Source: Cytobacillus suaedae (lineage in GTDB: Bacteria > Bacillota > Bacilli > Bacillales > Bacillaceae_L). From it: a stretch of DNA of 64,000 nt. A program made the translations under genes and the position numbers. Shown here piece after piece: positions 44,747-58,321 of this stretch. Below the pieces are notes generated by a model. That model searched no databases and had not been told where the DNA came from. It was given only the letters and a program-made list of their open reading frames with translations. Each line of letters begins with the position of its first letter. The stretch's first letter is position 1. The DNA lies in contig CP063163.1 of the NCBI GenBank assembly GCA_014960805.1, forward strand, positions 228,001 to 292,000, in the 5' to 3' direction.

Positions 44747-46285
44747 GTGGCAATTAAGAGAGCGCTTGTCAGTGTATCAGATAAAAACGGGATTGTTCCA
44801 TTTGTAAAAGAGCTTGCTGCTGCTGGTGTTGAAATTATCTCAACTGGTGGTACGAAAAAAACTCTTGAGGAAAATGGTGTCAAGGTAATCGGTATATCAG
44901 AGGTAACAGGATTTCCTGAAATGCTAGATGGTCGTGTCAAAACATTACATCCGATGATTCACGGTGGATTACTTGGAATGCGTACTAATCCTGATCATGT
45001 AAAACAAATGCAAGAGCATAATATTACACCAATCGATTTGGTTGTTGTAAATCTTTATCCATTCCAACAAACGATTGCAAAGCCTAATGTAGAATTTGAA
45101 GACGCAATTGAAAATATTGATATCGGTGGACCAAGCATGCTTCGTTCGGCTGCTAAAAATCATCAAGATGTAACGGTTGTTGTAGACCCAACTGATTATC
45201 AAGTCGTTTTAAAAGAGACAATCGAAAATGGTGAGGTCTCAGCAGCAACGAAAATGAGGCTTGCTGCGAAAGTGTTCCGTCATACAGCAGCTTATGATGC
45301 ATTAATTGCGGAATATTTAACGAATGCTGTTGGAGAAGAGAGTCCAGAAAAACTAACGGTTACTTTTGAGAAAAAACAAGACCTTCGCTATGGTGAAAAC
45401 CCTCATCAAGCAGCTACATTTTATAAGAAACCATTAGGATCAAGCTTTTCAATTGCGGCTGCAAGTCAGTTACATGGCAAGGAATTATCTTTTAACAACA
45501 TTAATGATGCGAATGCTGCATTACAAGTGGTTCGTGAATTCACAGAGCCTGCAGCTGTAGCTATTAAACATATGAATCCATGTGGTGTGGGTGTTGGTGA
45601 AAACATTGGTCAAGCATTTACGAAAGCTTATGATGCAGATTCAACTTCGATCTTCGGTGGAATTATTGCTCTTAATCGTGAAGTAGACTGTGAAACAGCA
45701 TTAAAAATGCACGAAATCTTCTTAGAAGTGATTATTGCACCATCTTTTACAACCGAGGCACTTGAAGTACTAACAGCTAAGAAAAATCTTAGATTGTTAA
45801 CAATTGACTTTTCAGCTAATCAAAAAGTAGAAGACCGTTTAATGTCTATCCAAGGCGGACTTCTTGTTCAGGATGATGACTTGTTTACACTAGAGGATGC
45901 AACAATCGCTATCCCAACTAAGCGAGAGCCAACAGAAAAGGAATGGGCTGATCTTAAGCTTGCGTGGAAAGTAGTTAAGCATGTTAAATCAAATGCAATT
46001 GTATTAGCACAAGACTCAATGACTGTAGGAGTAGGTGCTGGTCAAATGAACCGTGTAGGAGCAGCAAACATCGCCATTTCCCAAGCGGGTGAAAGAGCAA
46101 AAGGCTCAGCACTTGCATCAGATGCCTTCTTCCCAATGGATGACACCGTTGAAGCAGCAGCAAAAGCTGGTGTAACAGCAATTATCCAACCAGGAGGATC
46201 CATCCGAGATGAAGACTCTATTAAAAAAGCCGATGAATACGGAATCACAATGGTATTTACTGGAGTGCGTCACTTTAAACATTAA
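44747..46285 (+). CDS. purH: Bifunctional AICAR formyltransferase/IMP cyclohydrolase
   Basis: Last two steps to IMP. The protein is 512 residues: an N-terminal MGS-like IMP cyclohydrolase domain (about 1-200, [14 protein letters not shown] and [16 protein letters not shown]) and a C-terminal AICAR transformylase domain with [14 protein letters not shown] start with GGCGGAGG upstream, 32 bases after purN. Confidence 0.96.
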   Translation: MAIKRALVSVSDKNGIVPFVKELAAAGVEIISTGGTKKTLEENGVKVIGISEVTGFPEMLDGRVKTLHPMIHGGLLGMRTNPDHVKQMQEHNITPIDLVVVNLYPFQQTIAKPNVEFEDAIENIDIGGPSMLRSAAKNHQDVTVVVDPTDYQVVLKETIENGEVSAATKMRLAAKVFRHTAAYDALIAEYLTNAVGEESPEKLTVTFEKKQDLRYGENPHQAATFYKKPLGSSFSIAAASQLHGKELSFNNINDANAALQVVREFTEPAAVAIKHMNPCGVGVGENIGQAFTKAYDADSTSIFGGIIALNREVDCETALKMHEIFLEVIIAPSFTTEALEVLTAKKNLRLLTIDFSANQKVEDRLMSIQGGLLVQDDDLFTLEDATIAIPTKREPTEKEWADLKLAWKVVKHVKSNAIVLAQDSMTVGVGAGQMNRVGAANIAISQAGERAKGSALASDAFFPMDDTVEAAAKAGVTAIIQPGGSIRDEDSIKKADEYGITMVFTGVRHFKH

Positions 46286-46361
46286 TTACTTAAACCATCC
46301 TAACGTTGTGGACGAATTAGTCCTTCATTGATTGCACAACTTATATACTTAAACCATAGTG

Positions 46362-46490
46362 GATTGGAGCGAAAGGCACATGACTCCTGCGGGAAATGAG
46401 GGATATCCGGTGAGACCCCGCAGGCGTAGCCGAGGAGGCTCACATCCCTCCCCGCGGAAAGCAAGTGCCTGTAGCGAAAAGGAACGGTCA
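46362..46490. repeat. GC-rich palindromic intergenic element, copy 3 (subtype A)
   Basis: Between purH and purD inside the pur operon. Very close to copy 1 in the core and flanks (GGAGCGAAAGG at the start, AAAGGAACGGTC at the end). Inner arms are GAGGGAT / ATCCCTC and GTGAG / CTCAC, which differ from copy 1 (GAGGAA / TTCCTC and GTCGAG / CTCGAC) yet remain paired. CCTGCGGG and CCCGCAGG are also perfect complements. Confidence 0.87.
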
Positions 46491-46551
46491 AAGTTCATAG
46501 TAAAAACAATATACGTTGACCCCTTATTACAGTAAAGGCAGGTGTAAGTAA

Positions 46552-47905
<1,354 letters not shown>

Positions 47906-47925
47906 AACAACAACTCCTTTATTTA

Positions 47926-47953
47926 GGGCCAGTATCTCCTGCTGGCCCTTTTC
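47926..47953 (+). terminator. Terminator of the pur operon
   Basis: Stem GGGCCAG / CTGGCCC with a TTTT tail, about 100 bases after purD and just upstream of the minus-strand small gene. Confidence 0.82.
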
Positions 47954-48002
47954 TATAGTTTATTGCTTTAACGCACTGGGGGTCAGGCCCCGTTAGACAT
48001 AT

Positions 48003-48254
48003 TTAGGTTGGGTTGATTACTGTTTCTTCTTGTTTTTCTTCTTGCTTGTTTTCTTGGTAGTTTTCAAATAGTGCTGTTAGGGGGCAGAATCTGGTGATTC
48101 CTTCGCCTACTTTCATTCCACCAAGCATAGCTACTACGATGTAGGAGAAGCTGTTCCATGGACGTTTTACAAGCTTAGAGGTTGCCCAAGCAAGCATGGT
48201 AAAGCCACATGTAATTCTAACGAGTGCATTTACGATTCCGATATTTGGTCTCAT
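48003..48254 (-). CDS. DUF2892 family small membrane protein
   Basis: An 83-residue protein with the DUF2892 start RPNIGIVNALVRITCGF, two short hydrophobic helices (about residues 8-26 and 38-50) and a C-terminal glutamate/lysine-rich tail. GGAGG lies nine bases before the ATG. Members of this family often appear alone or fused to rhodanese domains; no such domain is here. Function unknown. Confidence 0.82.
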   Translation of the reverse strand: MRPNIGIVNALVRITCGFTMLAWATSKLVKRPWNSFSYIVVAMLGGMKVGEGITRFCPLTALFENYQENKQEEKQEETVINPT

Positions 48255-48411
48255 AGTTAAAGTTAACCTCCATATTCAAATAGTTTTTAAATATTAACAA
48301 AATATTTTGAATAAATTTACAAACTCTTTAATGCGGTGAATTAATTAATATGGTACGATAGTAATAACAAATTTTGGTGTATATAGACAAAGTAACAAAT
48401 GGGGGATGTTC

Positions 48412-50154
48412 ATGCTAGATCAACGCTATCGCTGGAAAAATAAACAACTAAGAGAACATGTTGCCGTTTTAGATGGAAAGAAGTCACCTTCTCTTTTGTT
48501 ACAAAATGCTACCTATCTAAATCAGGCACTACGAAAGTGGATAACGGCAAACATTTGGATTTATGAAGATCGTATTGTCTATGTTGGTGACCTGCTTCCT
48601 GGGCAAACTGAGAACTGTGAAATCATGGATTGTGATGGTTTATATCTAGTTCCAGGCTATATTGAACCACATGCTCATCCTTTTCAGTTATATAATCCCC
48701 ACTCATTTGCTCAATATGTATCACAAACTGGGACAACTACTCTTATCAACGATAATATGATGCTAGCCTTACAGTTATCAAAAAAGAAAGCGTTTTCTTT
48801 TTTGCGGGAGATGAGAACAATACCTGTTACGATGTATTGGTGGTGTCGCTTTGATCCTCAGACTGAGATTCTTGATGAGGAGGATGTGTTCTCACATAGT
48901 AATATTAAATCGTGGCTTGAGCATGATGCTGTGTTACAGGGTGGAGAATTAACTGGGTGGCCGAAGTTACTAGATGGAGATGACTTAATGCTTCACTGGA
49001 TTCAGGAAGCCAAAAGAATGCGCAAACAAATCGAAGGGCATTTTCCAGGTGCTTCTGAAAAAACGTTAGCCAAACTTAAATTATTAGGTGCGGACTGTGA
49101 CCATGAATCGATGACCGGTAAAGATGTGTTAAATCGGCTATTACAGGGGTACACTACATCTCTTCGGTATTCATCAATAAGACCAGACCTACCAGTTTTA
49201 TTAGATGAAATGCATGAGTTAGGTATTGATCAATATGATCGTTTGATAATGACTACAGATGGTTCCACACCTTCTTTTCATGAAGAAGGCGTAGTTGATA
49301 AAATGATAAAGATCGCAATAGATAAAGGTGTACCACTCATAGATGCTTATAATATGGCAACATTAAATATTGCTAGACATTATAATATTGAATACTTACA
49401 TGGAAGTATTGCAACGGGCCGAGTAGCTAATATTAACTTTCTAGAGGCAAAAGATCAGCCAACCCCTCTTTCGGTTCTTGCTAAAGGAAAATGGGTAAAG
49501 AAAAATGGAGAATCTGTATCAGCGTTTCATGATGTTGACTGGGTTAGTCATGATTTGAGTTTACTAGATTTAAATTTCGAGCTCACAATGGACGACCTCC
49601 AATTTTCAATGCCATTTGGATTATCCATGGAAAATGCAGTCATTATAAAACCTTACTCGATCACAATTGATGTATCAAATGATGATATTTCTATGAAGCA
49701 TGATGAAAGTTTCTTAATGTTAATTGACAGAAAAGGAAAATGGCGAATTAATACGGTTATCAAAGGTTTTGCAACCCATGTATCAGGTTTTGCAAGTTCC
49801 TTTTCAAATACGGGGGATATTATCCTAATTGGAAAGAATAAAAACGATATGCTCCTAGCGTTCAACCATATGAAAGAAATTGGAGGAGGCATTGTTCTTG
49901 CAGAGGACGATACCATTATTCATGAAATACCATTAAAACTAGCAGGGGTCATGTCTAATAAAAAGGTAGAAGAAATAATAGAAGAAGAAAAAGCGTTAAC
50001 AGCTTTACTGCGAGAAAGGGGTTATTCATTCTCAGACCCAATTTATACTCTGTTGTTTTTATCATCTACTCACCTACCTTATATTAGAATTACACCACAA
50101 GGAATTTATGATGTTATGAATAAAATTGTACTCTTTCCGTCAATAATGCGTTAA
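48412..50154 (+). CDS. yerA: Adenine deaminase-like amidohydrolase (YerA)
   Basis: A 580-residue amidohydrolase resembling adenine deaminase. The metal-binding HxH is in PGYIEPHAHPF (about residues 86-96). Further ligands are likely in IEGHFPG and DCDHES, and D in MTTDGSTP. The start is placed at 48412, spaced from GGGGG, rather than 48406. YerA is only a distant relative of true AdeC, so the substrate is unproven. Position upstream of yerB-yerC-pcrB matches B. subtilis. Confidence 0.87.
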   Translation: MLDQRYRWKNKQLREHVAVLDGKKSPSLLLQNATYLNQALRKWITANIWIYEDRIVYVGDLLPGQTENCEIMDCDGLYLVPGYIEPHAHPFQLYNPHSFAQYVSQTGTTTLINDNMMLALQLSKKKAFSFLREMRTIPVTMYWWCRFDPQTEILDEEDVFSHSNIKSWLEHDAVLQGGELTGWPKLLDGDDLMLHWIQEAKRMRKQIEGHFPGASEKTLAKLKLLGADCDHESMTGKDVLNRLLQGYTTSLRYSSIRPDLPVLLDEMHELGIDQYDRLIMTTDGSTPSFHEEGVVDKMIKIAIDKGVPLIDAYNMATLNIARHYNIEYLHGSIATGRVANINFLEAKDQPTPLSVLAKGKWVKKNGESVSAFHDVDWVSHDLSLLDLNFELTMDDLQFSMPFGLSMENAVIIKPYSITIDVSNDDISMKHDESFLMLIDRKGKWRINTVIKGFATHVSGFASSFSNTGDIILIGKNKNDMLLAFNHMKEIGGGIVLAEDDTIIHEIPLKLAGVMSNKKVEEIIEEEKALTALLRERGYSFSDPIYTLLFLSSTHLPYIRITPQGIYDVMNKIVLFPSIMR

Positions 50155-50209
50155 AATGTAAAAGAAAATCGAATAGCAAACGATACTACCCAAAGGTTGT
50201 GTTTACAAA

Positions 50210-51265
50210 ATGAAACATAAAATGTTCTGTTTTTTAATTGCGCTACTGATACTTAGTACTGGATGCAGCAAACAACAAGAAGTAGTAAAAGTTGAGCCGG
50301 AGATTGAAACTGAAGAGAAAGACGTGGTTGAAGAAGAAACTGAGGCTGATCCTCCTGAACAGGTATTTGATCACACATACCCTCTTACAGGAATAGGAAC
50401 AAATGATAGTGTCGATTATCGTGCAGTAGCGGTTACAGTGAATAATCATCCAAAAGCAAGACCACAGACAGGATTACATAAAGCGGATATTATCTATGAG
50501 GTTCTAGCTGAAGGAAATGTCACACGTTTTGTAGCGATTTATCAAAGTGAAAAGGCTGAGATTATAGGACCAGTTAGAAGTGCAAGGGACTACTTCATAG
50601 ACTTATCGAAAGGCTTTAATGCTTTCTACATCGCTCATGGATGGAGCCCTAAGGCAAAACAAATGCTAGAATCTGGAAAAGTTGACAATATAAATGGGCT
50701 CTTTTATGATGGTACACTTTTCTGGCGGTCAAAGGATAGAAAAGCCCCTCATAATTCTTATATCTCTTTTGAAAATATTGAAAAGGGTGCTGAAAAGAAG
50801 AACTATGACCTTACAGTAAAACCAAAATCCTATACCTTCCTCACTGAAGAGGATATAGCGAATCTAGATGGTGATGCTTCTAATCATGTCACGATTGCCT
50901 ATGATTCAAGTAAGACGTGGAAAGTAGAATATAACTACGATTCACAATCAGAAAAATACAACCGCTATAGTGCTGAAGTTCAAACGGTTGATAAAGAGAG
51001 TAAGTCACCAGTTTTATTAGACAATATTTTTATTGTTGAAATGGACCATAAAGTAATCGATAAGGCAGGCCGAAGAGACATAAATTTAACCTCGGGTGGA
51101 AAAGGATGGCTTTTACAAAAAGGGTTAAAGACAGAGGTTGAATGGAAAAATGTCGAAGGAAGAATTATTCCATTCAAAGACGGTACAGAAATTGGATTCG
51201 TTCCGGGTAAAACCTGGATTAATATAGTACCTACTTTAAAAGCTGTTACATTTGATGAAAATTAA
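50210..51265 (+). CDS. yerB: DUF3048 lipoprotein (YerB)
   Basis: A 351-residue lipoprotein: signal peptide with lipobox LSTGC (C20), an acidic linker (about residues 25-50), then the DUF3048 domain with HPKARPQTGLHKADIIYEV and VGPVRSARDYF-like GPVRSARDYFIDL. Expected outside the membrane. Function unknown. The ribosome binding site is weak. yerC follows by 18 bases. Confidence 0.88.
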   Translation: MKHKMFCFLIALLILSTGCSKQQEVVKVEPEIETEEKDVVEEETEADPPEQVFDHTYPLTGIGTNDSVDYRAVAVTVNNHPKARPQTGLHKADIIYEVLAEGNVTRFVAIYQSEKAEIIGPVRSARDYFIDLSKGFNAFYIAHGWSPKAKQMLESGKVDNINGLFYDGTLFWRSKDRKAPHNSYISFENIEKGAEKKNYDLTVKPKSYTFLTEEDIANLDGDASNHVTIAYDSSKTWKVEYNYDSQSEKYNRYSAEVQTVDKESKSPVLLDNIFIVEMDHKVIDKAGRRDINLTSGGKGWLLQKGLKTEVEWKNVEGRIIPFKDGTEIGFVPGKTWINIVPTLKAVTFDEN

Positions 51266-51283
51266 ATAAAGGAGATATCAATT

Positions 51284-51598
51284 ATGCAGATAAATAAGTT
51301 ACGTGGGCAGGAATTAGATCAGCTGTTCAATGCAATTCTTTCTTTAAAAGATATTGAAGAGTGCTACCGCTTTTTCGATGATTTATGTACGATTAATGAA
51401 ATCCAATCTCTATCACAACGTTTAGAGGTTGCAAGAATGCTTCAAGAAGGTTTTACATATCATAAAATCGAAACAGAGACAGGTGCAAGTACTGCTACAA
51501 TCTCACGTGTAAAGCGATGCTTAAACTACGGAAACGATGCGTATACAATGGCTTTAGATCGACTTAAAGACAATAAAGAAGAAACGGTTGAAAGCTAA
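51284..51598 (+). CDS. yerC: TrpR-like protein YerC
   Basis: A 104-residue member of the YerC/YecD family in the TrpR superfamily. The helix-turn-helix is at about residues 55-90 (EGFTYHKIETETGASTATIS). It probably binds DNA; targets are unknown. AAAGGAG upstream. Confidence 0.9.
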   Translation: MQINKLRGQELDQLFNAILSLKDIEECYRFFDDLCTINEIQSLSQRLEVARMLQEGFTYHKIETETGASTATISRVKRCLNYGNDAYTMALDRLKDNKEETVES

Positions 51599-51609
51599 GA
51601 TCAATCTAT

Positions 51610-51650
51610 AAAAACCCCGCAGTTGTTTAATTGACAACTGTGGGTTTTTT
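51610..51650 (+). terminator. Terminator of yerA-yerB-yerC
   Basis: Stem AAAACCCCGCAGTTGT / ACAACTGTGGGTTTT with a T7 tail. Confidence 0.92.
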
Positions 51651-51725
51651 TGTACCCTTCTTCTCTTTAATCATCTAATCATATTTTGGTATAATGGAAT
51701 AATGGAAAAGGAATGGAGGACCACT

Positions 51726-52421
51726 ATGTACGATTTTAGAGAGTGGCGACATGTGTTTAAGCTCGATCCAAATAAAGAAATAGATGACGATCAATTGGAA
51801 AAGATATGTGAGTCTGGTACGGATGCAATTATTGTAGGTGGAAGTGATGGTGTATCTCTTGATAATGTTCTTAGCCTTATGTCAAGAATACGCCGATACA
51901 CGGTCCCATGTGTATTAGAAGTTTCTACAATCGATTCCGTTACACCTGGATTTGATCTGTATTTTATTCCAACTGTTTTAAATAGTAATGACACTAGATG
52001 GATTACAGGACTTCATCATGAAGCCGTAAAACAGTTTGGTGATATTATGAACTGGGATGAAATTGTAGTTGAAGGCTACTGCATCCTAAATGAGGATTGT
52101 AAGGCAGCAAAGCTTACCAATGCAAATACTAATTTAGAAATAGATGATATTATTGCTTATAGTAGGATGGCAGAAAAGTTCTATAATCTTCCTATTTTCT
52201 ATCTGGAATATAGTGGGACATATGGAGATGAAGCAGTTGTTAAAAAGGTAAAAGGTAGCCTTGAAAACACGAAGTTATTTTACGGCGGGGGCATTTCAAC
52301 GAGTGAACAAGCAGCAGCAATGGGAGATATTGCTGACACAATTGTAGTCGGTAACATCATTTACAGTGATTTAAACACAGCTTTAAAAACAGTGCAAGCT
52401 GTTAAAAAGACAAGTTTGTAA
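51726..52421 (+). CDS. pcrB: Heptaprenylglyceryl phosphate synthase
   Basis: A TIM-barrel prenyltransferase of 231 residues that joins heptaprenyl diphosphate to glycerol-1-phosphate in Bacillus. Visible are [12 protein letters not shown] (phosphate/Mg region), [10 protein letters not shown] and [10 protein letters not shown] phosphate loops. The start [15 protein letters not shown] is fixed by GGAGG six bases upstream of 51726; eight upstream codons are rejected. First gene of pcrB-pcrA-ligA-yerH. Confidence 0.95.
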   Translation: MYDFREWRHVFKLDPNKEIDDDQLEKICESGTDAIIVGGSDGVSLDNVLSLMSRIRRYTVPCVLEVSTIDSVTPGFDLYFIPTVLNSNDTRWITGLHHEAVKQFGDIMNWDEIVVEGYCILNEDCKAAKLTNANTNLEIDDIIAYSRMAEKFYNLPIFYLEYSGTYGDEAVVKKVKGSLENTKLFYGGGISTSEQAAAMGDIADTIVVGNIIYSDLNTALKTVQAVKKTSL

Positions 52422-52491
52422 AATAGAAAACTTTACTATAAAATAAGAACATACGTTCATATCATATAAAAGTACTTTAGGCGGTGAAAAG

Positions 52492-54765
52492 ATGCAATTT
52501 ATCAGTGAAAGATTACTTTCCGGTTTAAATAAAGAACAACAAGAAGCAGTTAAAGCAACAGATGGTCCACTCCTAATCATGGCTGGAGCAGGAAGTGGAA
52601 AAACAAGAGTACTTACCCATCGAATCGCCTATTTAATGGCTGAAAAAGAAGTTGCACCTTGGAACATTTTAGCGATTACCTTTACAAATAAGGCTGCTAG
52701 AGAAATGAAAGAAAGGGTCCACAAAATAGTAGGACCAGTAGCAGAAGATATATGGATTTCTACCTTCCACTCCATGTGTGTAAGAATCCTGAGAAGGGAT
52801 ATAGATCGAATCGGTATTAACCGTAATTTCACGATATTAGATACAACCGATCAGCTTTCGGTTATTAAAAACATTCTTAAAGATAAAAACATAGACCCGA
52901 AAAAATTTGATCCTCGTAGTCTTTTAGGGTCTATTAGCAGTGCGAAAAATGAATTAACGACCGCAGAAGATTATGCTAAAACAGCAGGTGGCATGTATGA
53001 CGGGGTTGTTAGTAGTGTCTACACTGAATATCAGAAACGGCTAAAGAAGAACCAGGCACTAGATTTTGATGATCTCATTATGACTACCATTCAATTATTT
53101 ACTAGGATTCCTGAGGTGCTTGAATTTTACCAGCGCAAATTTCAATATATCCATGTTGATGAGTATCAGGATACAAACCGTGCGCAATACATGTTAGTGA
53201 AACTACTAGCATCTAGGTTCAAAAATATATGTGTTGTAGGTGACTCAGATCAATCCATTTATCGTTGGCGAGGAGCGGATATTAGCAATATCCTTTCATT
53301 TGAAAAGGATTATACTCATGCTACTACCATCATGCTTGAGCAAAATTACCGTTCTACTCAAAGAATTCTACGTGCCGCAAATGAAGTAATCGAAAAGAAC
53401 TCCAATCGTAAGCCTAAGAAATTATGGACTGAAAATATGGAAGGCAACAATATTACGTATTTCCGTGCGGATAGCGAATTTCTAGAGGGGCAATTTGTTG
53501 CAGGGAAAATAAAGCAATTAGTAGATAGTGGTGATAGAAAATACTCAGATTTCGCCATTTTATACCGAACAAATGCTCAATCGCGTGTAATGGAGGAAGT
53601 TTTACTTAAATCAAATATTAATTACACAATTGTTGGTGGGATAAAGTTCTATGACAGAAAAGAAATCAAGGATATTCTTGCTTATTTACGCGTAGTCGCT
53701 AATCCTGATGACGATATTAGCTTAACAAGGATTATAAATACCCCTAAACGAGGTGTTGGTGCTTCTTCGGTTGACAAGATTGCAAACTATGCAACTGCAC
53801 ATGATTTATCCATGTTTCAGGCATTAGAAGAAATCGAGCAGATAGGATTAAGCGGCAAAATCTACAATGCTCTCGTTGAATTCCGTAATCAAATTAATAA
53901 TTGGGTCAACATGCAAGAGTATTTATCGGTGACTGAATTAGTGGATGAGGTATTAGATAAAACAGGTTACCGTGAAATGCTAAAAACCGAAAAAACACTC
54001 GAAGCACAAAGTAGACTTGAAAACATCGATGAGTTTCTATCTGTTACAAAGAACTTTGAAGAAAAAAATGAAGATAAAAGTTTAGTCGCGTTCTTAACCG
54101 ATTTGGCTCTCGTTGCAGATATTGATAAATTAGAAGAAGATGATCAAAACAAAGGCGATGCAGTAGTACTAATGACTTTACACTCAGCCAAAGGACTAGA
54201 GTTCCCTGTTGTATTTTTGATTGGTCTTGAGGAAGGTGTATTCCCGCATAGTCGTTCCTTAATGGAAGAAGATGAAATGGAAGAAGAAAGACGTCTTGCA
54301 TATGTAGGAATCACAAGAGCTGAAGAAGAACTGTTTATCACAAACGCACAAATGAGAACTTTATTTGGACGTACGAATATGAATCCTGTTTCTCGTTTTA
54401 TAAGTGAAATTCCTGCTGATCTAATTGAAGATTTGCGTGAAAAGTTAATGGAAGAAGAAAGGCAACAAAGGCAGCAAAGACAACAAAGACAGCAAAGGTC
54501 GCAAACTTCACCATTTGATATTTCATCATTTTCAAATACTAGACAGCCTGAAAGAAGAGCAACGATTAGCACAAGTATGTCTTCAACTGGTGGAGATGAA
54601 ATCGGCTGGAAAGTAGGAGACAAGGCAGCCCATAAGAAATGGGGAGTAGGTACAGTGGTTAGTGTGAAAGGCGAAGGAGAATCCAAGGAGTTAGATATTG
54701 CCTTTCCAAGTCCGGTAGGTATAAAGAGACTACTGGCTAAATTTGCACCGATTACTAAAGAATAG
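52492..54765 (+). CDS. pcrA: ATP-dependent DNA helicase PcrA
   Basis: UvrD/Rep-type SF1A helicase of 757 residues. Motif [10 protein letters not shown], Ia [51 protein letters not shown] and [12 protein letters not shown] are all present. Near the C-terminus (about residues 655-668) there is a Q/R repeat made of CARCAAAGR nonamers, then the PcrA Tudor-like RNA polymerase-binding domain with [16 protein letters not shown]. Essential for plasmid rolling-circle replication and repair. Ends 53 bases before ligA. Confidence 0.96.
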   Translation: MQFISERLLSGLNKEQQEAVKATDGPLLIMAGAGSGKTRVLTHRIAYLMAEKEVAPWNILAITFTNKAAREMKERVHKIVGPVAEDIWISTFHSMCVRILRRDIDRIGINRNFTILDTTDQLSVIKNILKDKNIDPKKFDPRSLLGSISSAKNELTTAEDYAKTAGGMYDGVVSSVYTEYQKRLKKNQALDFDDLIMTTIQLFTRIPEVLEFYQRKFQYIHVDEYQDTNRAQYMLVKLLASRFKNICVVGDSDQSIYRWRGADISNILSFEKDYTHATTIMLEQNYRSTQRILRAANEVIEKNSNRKPKKLWTENMEGNNITYFRADSEFLEGQFVAGKIKQLVDSGDRKYSDFAILYRTNAQSRVMEEVLLKSNINYTIVGGIKFYDRKEIKDILAYLRVVANPDDDISLTRIINTPKRGVGASSVDKIANYATAHDLSMFQALEEIEQIGLSGKIYNALVEFRNQINNWVNMQEYLSVTELVDEVLDKTGYREMLKTEKTLEAQSRLENIDEFLSVTKNFEEKNEDKSLVAFLTDLALVADIDKLEEDDQNKGDAVVLMTLHSAKGLEFPVVFLIGLEEGVFPHSRSLMEEDEMEEERRLAYVGITRAEEELFITNAQMRTLFGRTNMNPVSRFISEIPADLIEDLREKLMEEERQQRQQRQQRQQRSQTSPFDISSFSNTRQPERRATISTSMSSTGGDEIGWKVGDKAAHKKWGVGTVVSVKGEGESKELDIAFPSPVGIKRLLAKFAPITKE

Positions 54766-54797
54766 GTACCAGTATTAGTATTGATTGCTTTTTATGA

Positions 54798-56825
<2,028 letters not shown>

Positions 56826-56837
56826 GAGGTGTATGTT

Positions 56838-58028
56838 TTGAAAAGCCTAAAAATACTATTGTTGGCGTTTGTTCTTCTCCTTTCAGGCTGTGCACCTACT
56901 TTTGATAAAGAAGAGGAAATTGTACAGGAAACGGATGAAGCAAAAGAGGAGACTGCTATAATTCCTAGATACAAAATATCGGATTCCTATTATCGCACGA
57001 TATTACCATTCAAGCCAGGGGAAGCAAGAGGTCTTGTGGTAAGAAATTTAAGAACAAGACTAGATATTGACGAGTTTGAAACAGGACTGATGAGGATTGC
57101 GCAAGAATCGTTTCCGTCAGACCAATATCTGTATCAAGAAGGACAGAGAATACCAAAGAGTTCGATTGAAAAATGGCTTGAACGTAAGCAGACTCCTGCT
57201 CAACTAATCCAAAATAAAATGAAAGAAACAGATAATATTGGTCTTAACCCAGCGTTTGAGTATGATCCTAACAGTGGAGTATCGTACGAGGAACAAATGG
57301 ATAAAAGTCCAATTTACTTTGCCCACATGCTAGAACATAATTATCTTATTAAAAATAAAAATGATAAAGTAGCTTTAGGTGGGGTAGTACTGGGAATTGC
57401 ATTAAACTCTGTCCAATATTATAATCTTCCAGATAATCAAGGTGGTTATCCACGAGAAACGAAGATTGATACAGAGGTACTTGTTAGAGAAGGTAAAAAA
57501 ATTGCCGAAGAAGTGTTAGCAAGAGTCCGTGAAATTGATGGGTTAGCAGAGGTACCTATTGTTATTGCCTTATTTGAGCAAGAGGAAGTTTCTTCAATTG
57601 CACCTGGGCACTTTGTTGCAAAAACAGGTGTGATAGAAAAAGGTAACAGAATCGACAAATGGGAAGACGTTAATGAAGAATATCATTTCTTCCCATCTTC
57701 TGCGGCTACAGATGAGTATAGAGAAGATGCGATGATGTTCCAAAACTTTAAAGACGATATCGATGAATTTTTCCCTAATTACACAGGTGTCATTGGAAGA
57801 GGGTTTTATAAAAATGAAGAACTTTACCAACTGACCATTGAAATTCCGATGCAGTTCTATGGCAAGGCAGAGGTCATCGGATTTACCCAATACATCACAG
57901 GTGAAATTATGGAACACTTCCCGAATTATTTCTCAATTCAAGTCTATATATCCTCTGAAAGCGGACCAGAAAGCATAATCGTACGTGATGCCGGACAAGA
58001 AGAACCATTTGTTCATATTTATAATTAA
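56838..58028 (+). CDS. yerH: CamS family lipoprotein (YerH)
   Basis: A 396-residue lipoprotein with lipobox LLSGC (Cys about residue 18) and the CamS sex-pheromone domain. In Enterococcus and Staphylococcus the signal peptide of CamS relatives yields a pheromone; whether this signal peptide (LKSLKILLLAFVLLLSGC) does so is unknown. The start is TTG 56838, six bases behind AGAGGTG; a GTG at 56829 is inside that site. Last gene of the pcrB-ligA cluster. Confidence 0.9.
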   Translation: MKSLKILLLAFVLLLSGCAPTFDKEEEIVQETDEAKEETAIIPRYKISDSYYRTILPFKPGEARGLVVRNLRTRLDIDEFETGLMRIAQESFPSDQYLYQEGQRIPKSSIEKWLERKQTPAQLIQNKMKETDNIGLNPAFEYDPNSGVSYEEQMDKSPIYFAHMLEHNYLIKNKNDKVALGGVVLGIALNSVQYYNLPDNQGGYPRETKIDTEVLVREGKKIAEEVLARVREIDGLAEVPIVIALFEQEEVSSIAPGHFVAKTGVIEKGNRIDKWEDVNEEYHFFPSSAATDEYREDAMMFQNFKDDIDEFFPNYTGVIGRGFYKNEELYQLTIEIPMQFYGKAEVIGFTQYITGEIMEHFPNYFSIQVYISSESGPESIIVRDAGQEEPFVHIYN

Positions 58029-58047
58029 TAAGCCAAAATGAAGATGG

Positions 58048-58188
58048 ACATCAAAACCACGAGACTCCTGCGGGAATTGTAGTTGAAGTGAGATTCCACA
58101 GGCGCATAGCTTCGAGGAGGTAGGTTTTTTCAAGACAGTGAAAATAACCTTCCTCTCGCGGAAAGCGAGTGGCTTTGATGTCTATTTA
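58048..58188. repeat. GC-rich palindromic intergenic element, copy 4 (subtype B)
   Basis: Downstream of yerH. Shares GAGACTCCTGCGGGAA, GTGAGATTCCACAGGCGC, TTCGAGGAGG and TCGCGGAAAGCGAGTGG. The subtype-B block TTTTTTCAAGACAGTGAAA matches copy 2. Outer arms CATCAAAACCAC and GTGGCTTTGATG are almost perfect complements and differ from other copies. Confidence 0.83.
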
Positions 58189-58248
58189 TGTAGAATATCC
58201 CCCAGTGAAAATTTTTACAATTGTGACTATTACCGCAACGTTTGAAGA

Positions 58249-58270
58249 ATTCTACTACATTTAGTAGAAT
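58249..58270. promoter_or_regulatory. Palindrome upstream of rocA
   Basis: A perfect nine-base inverted repeat ATTCTACTA-CATT-TAGTAGAAT ending about 50 bases before the rocA start. It could be an operator for a proline-responsive regulator or a leader hairpin. No sigma-54 type TGGCAC-N5-TTGCA promoter was found. Confidence 0.55.
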
Positions 58271-58321
58271 GGGATTTGTATGATGAAAACGTTTTTATAT
58301 ACAAAGGGAGGCGAAAGTAGA

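Noticed and set aside
47976-47996. Short palindrome-like GGGGGTCAGGCCCC before the DUF2892 gene end
   Set aside because: GGGGTCAGGCCCC resembles words seen in other Bacillus intergenic DNA, but there is one copy here and no T-run, so no role can be supported.
58190-58321. Sigma-54 promoter for rocA
   Set aside because: No TGGCAC-N5-TTGC pair found upstream of rocA.
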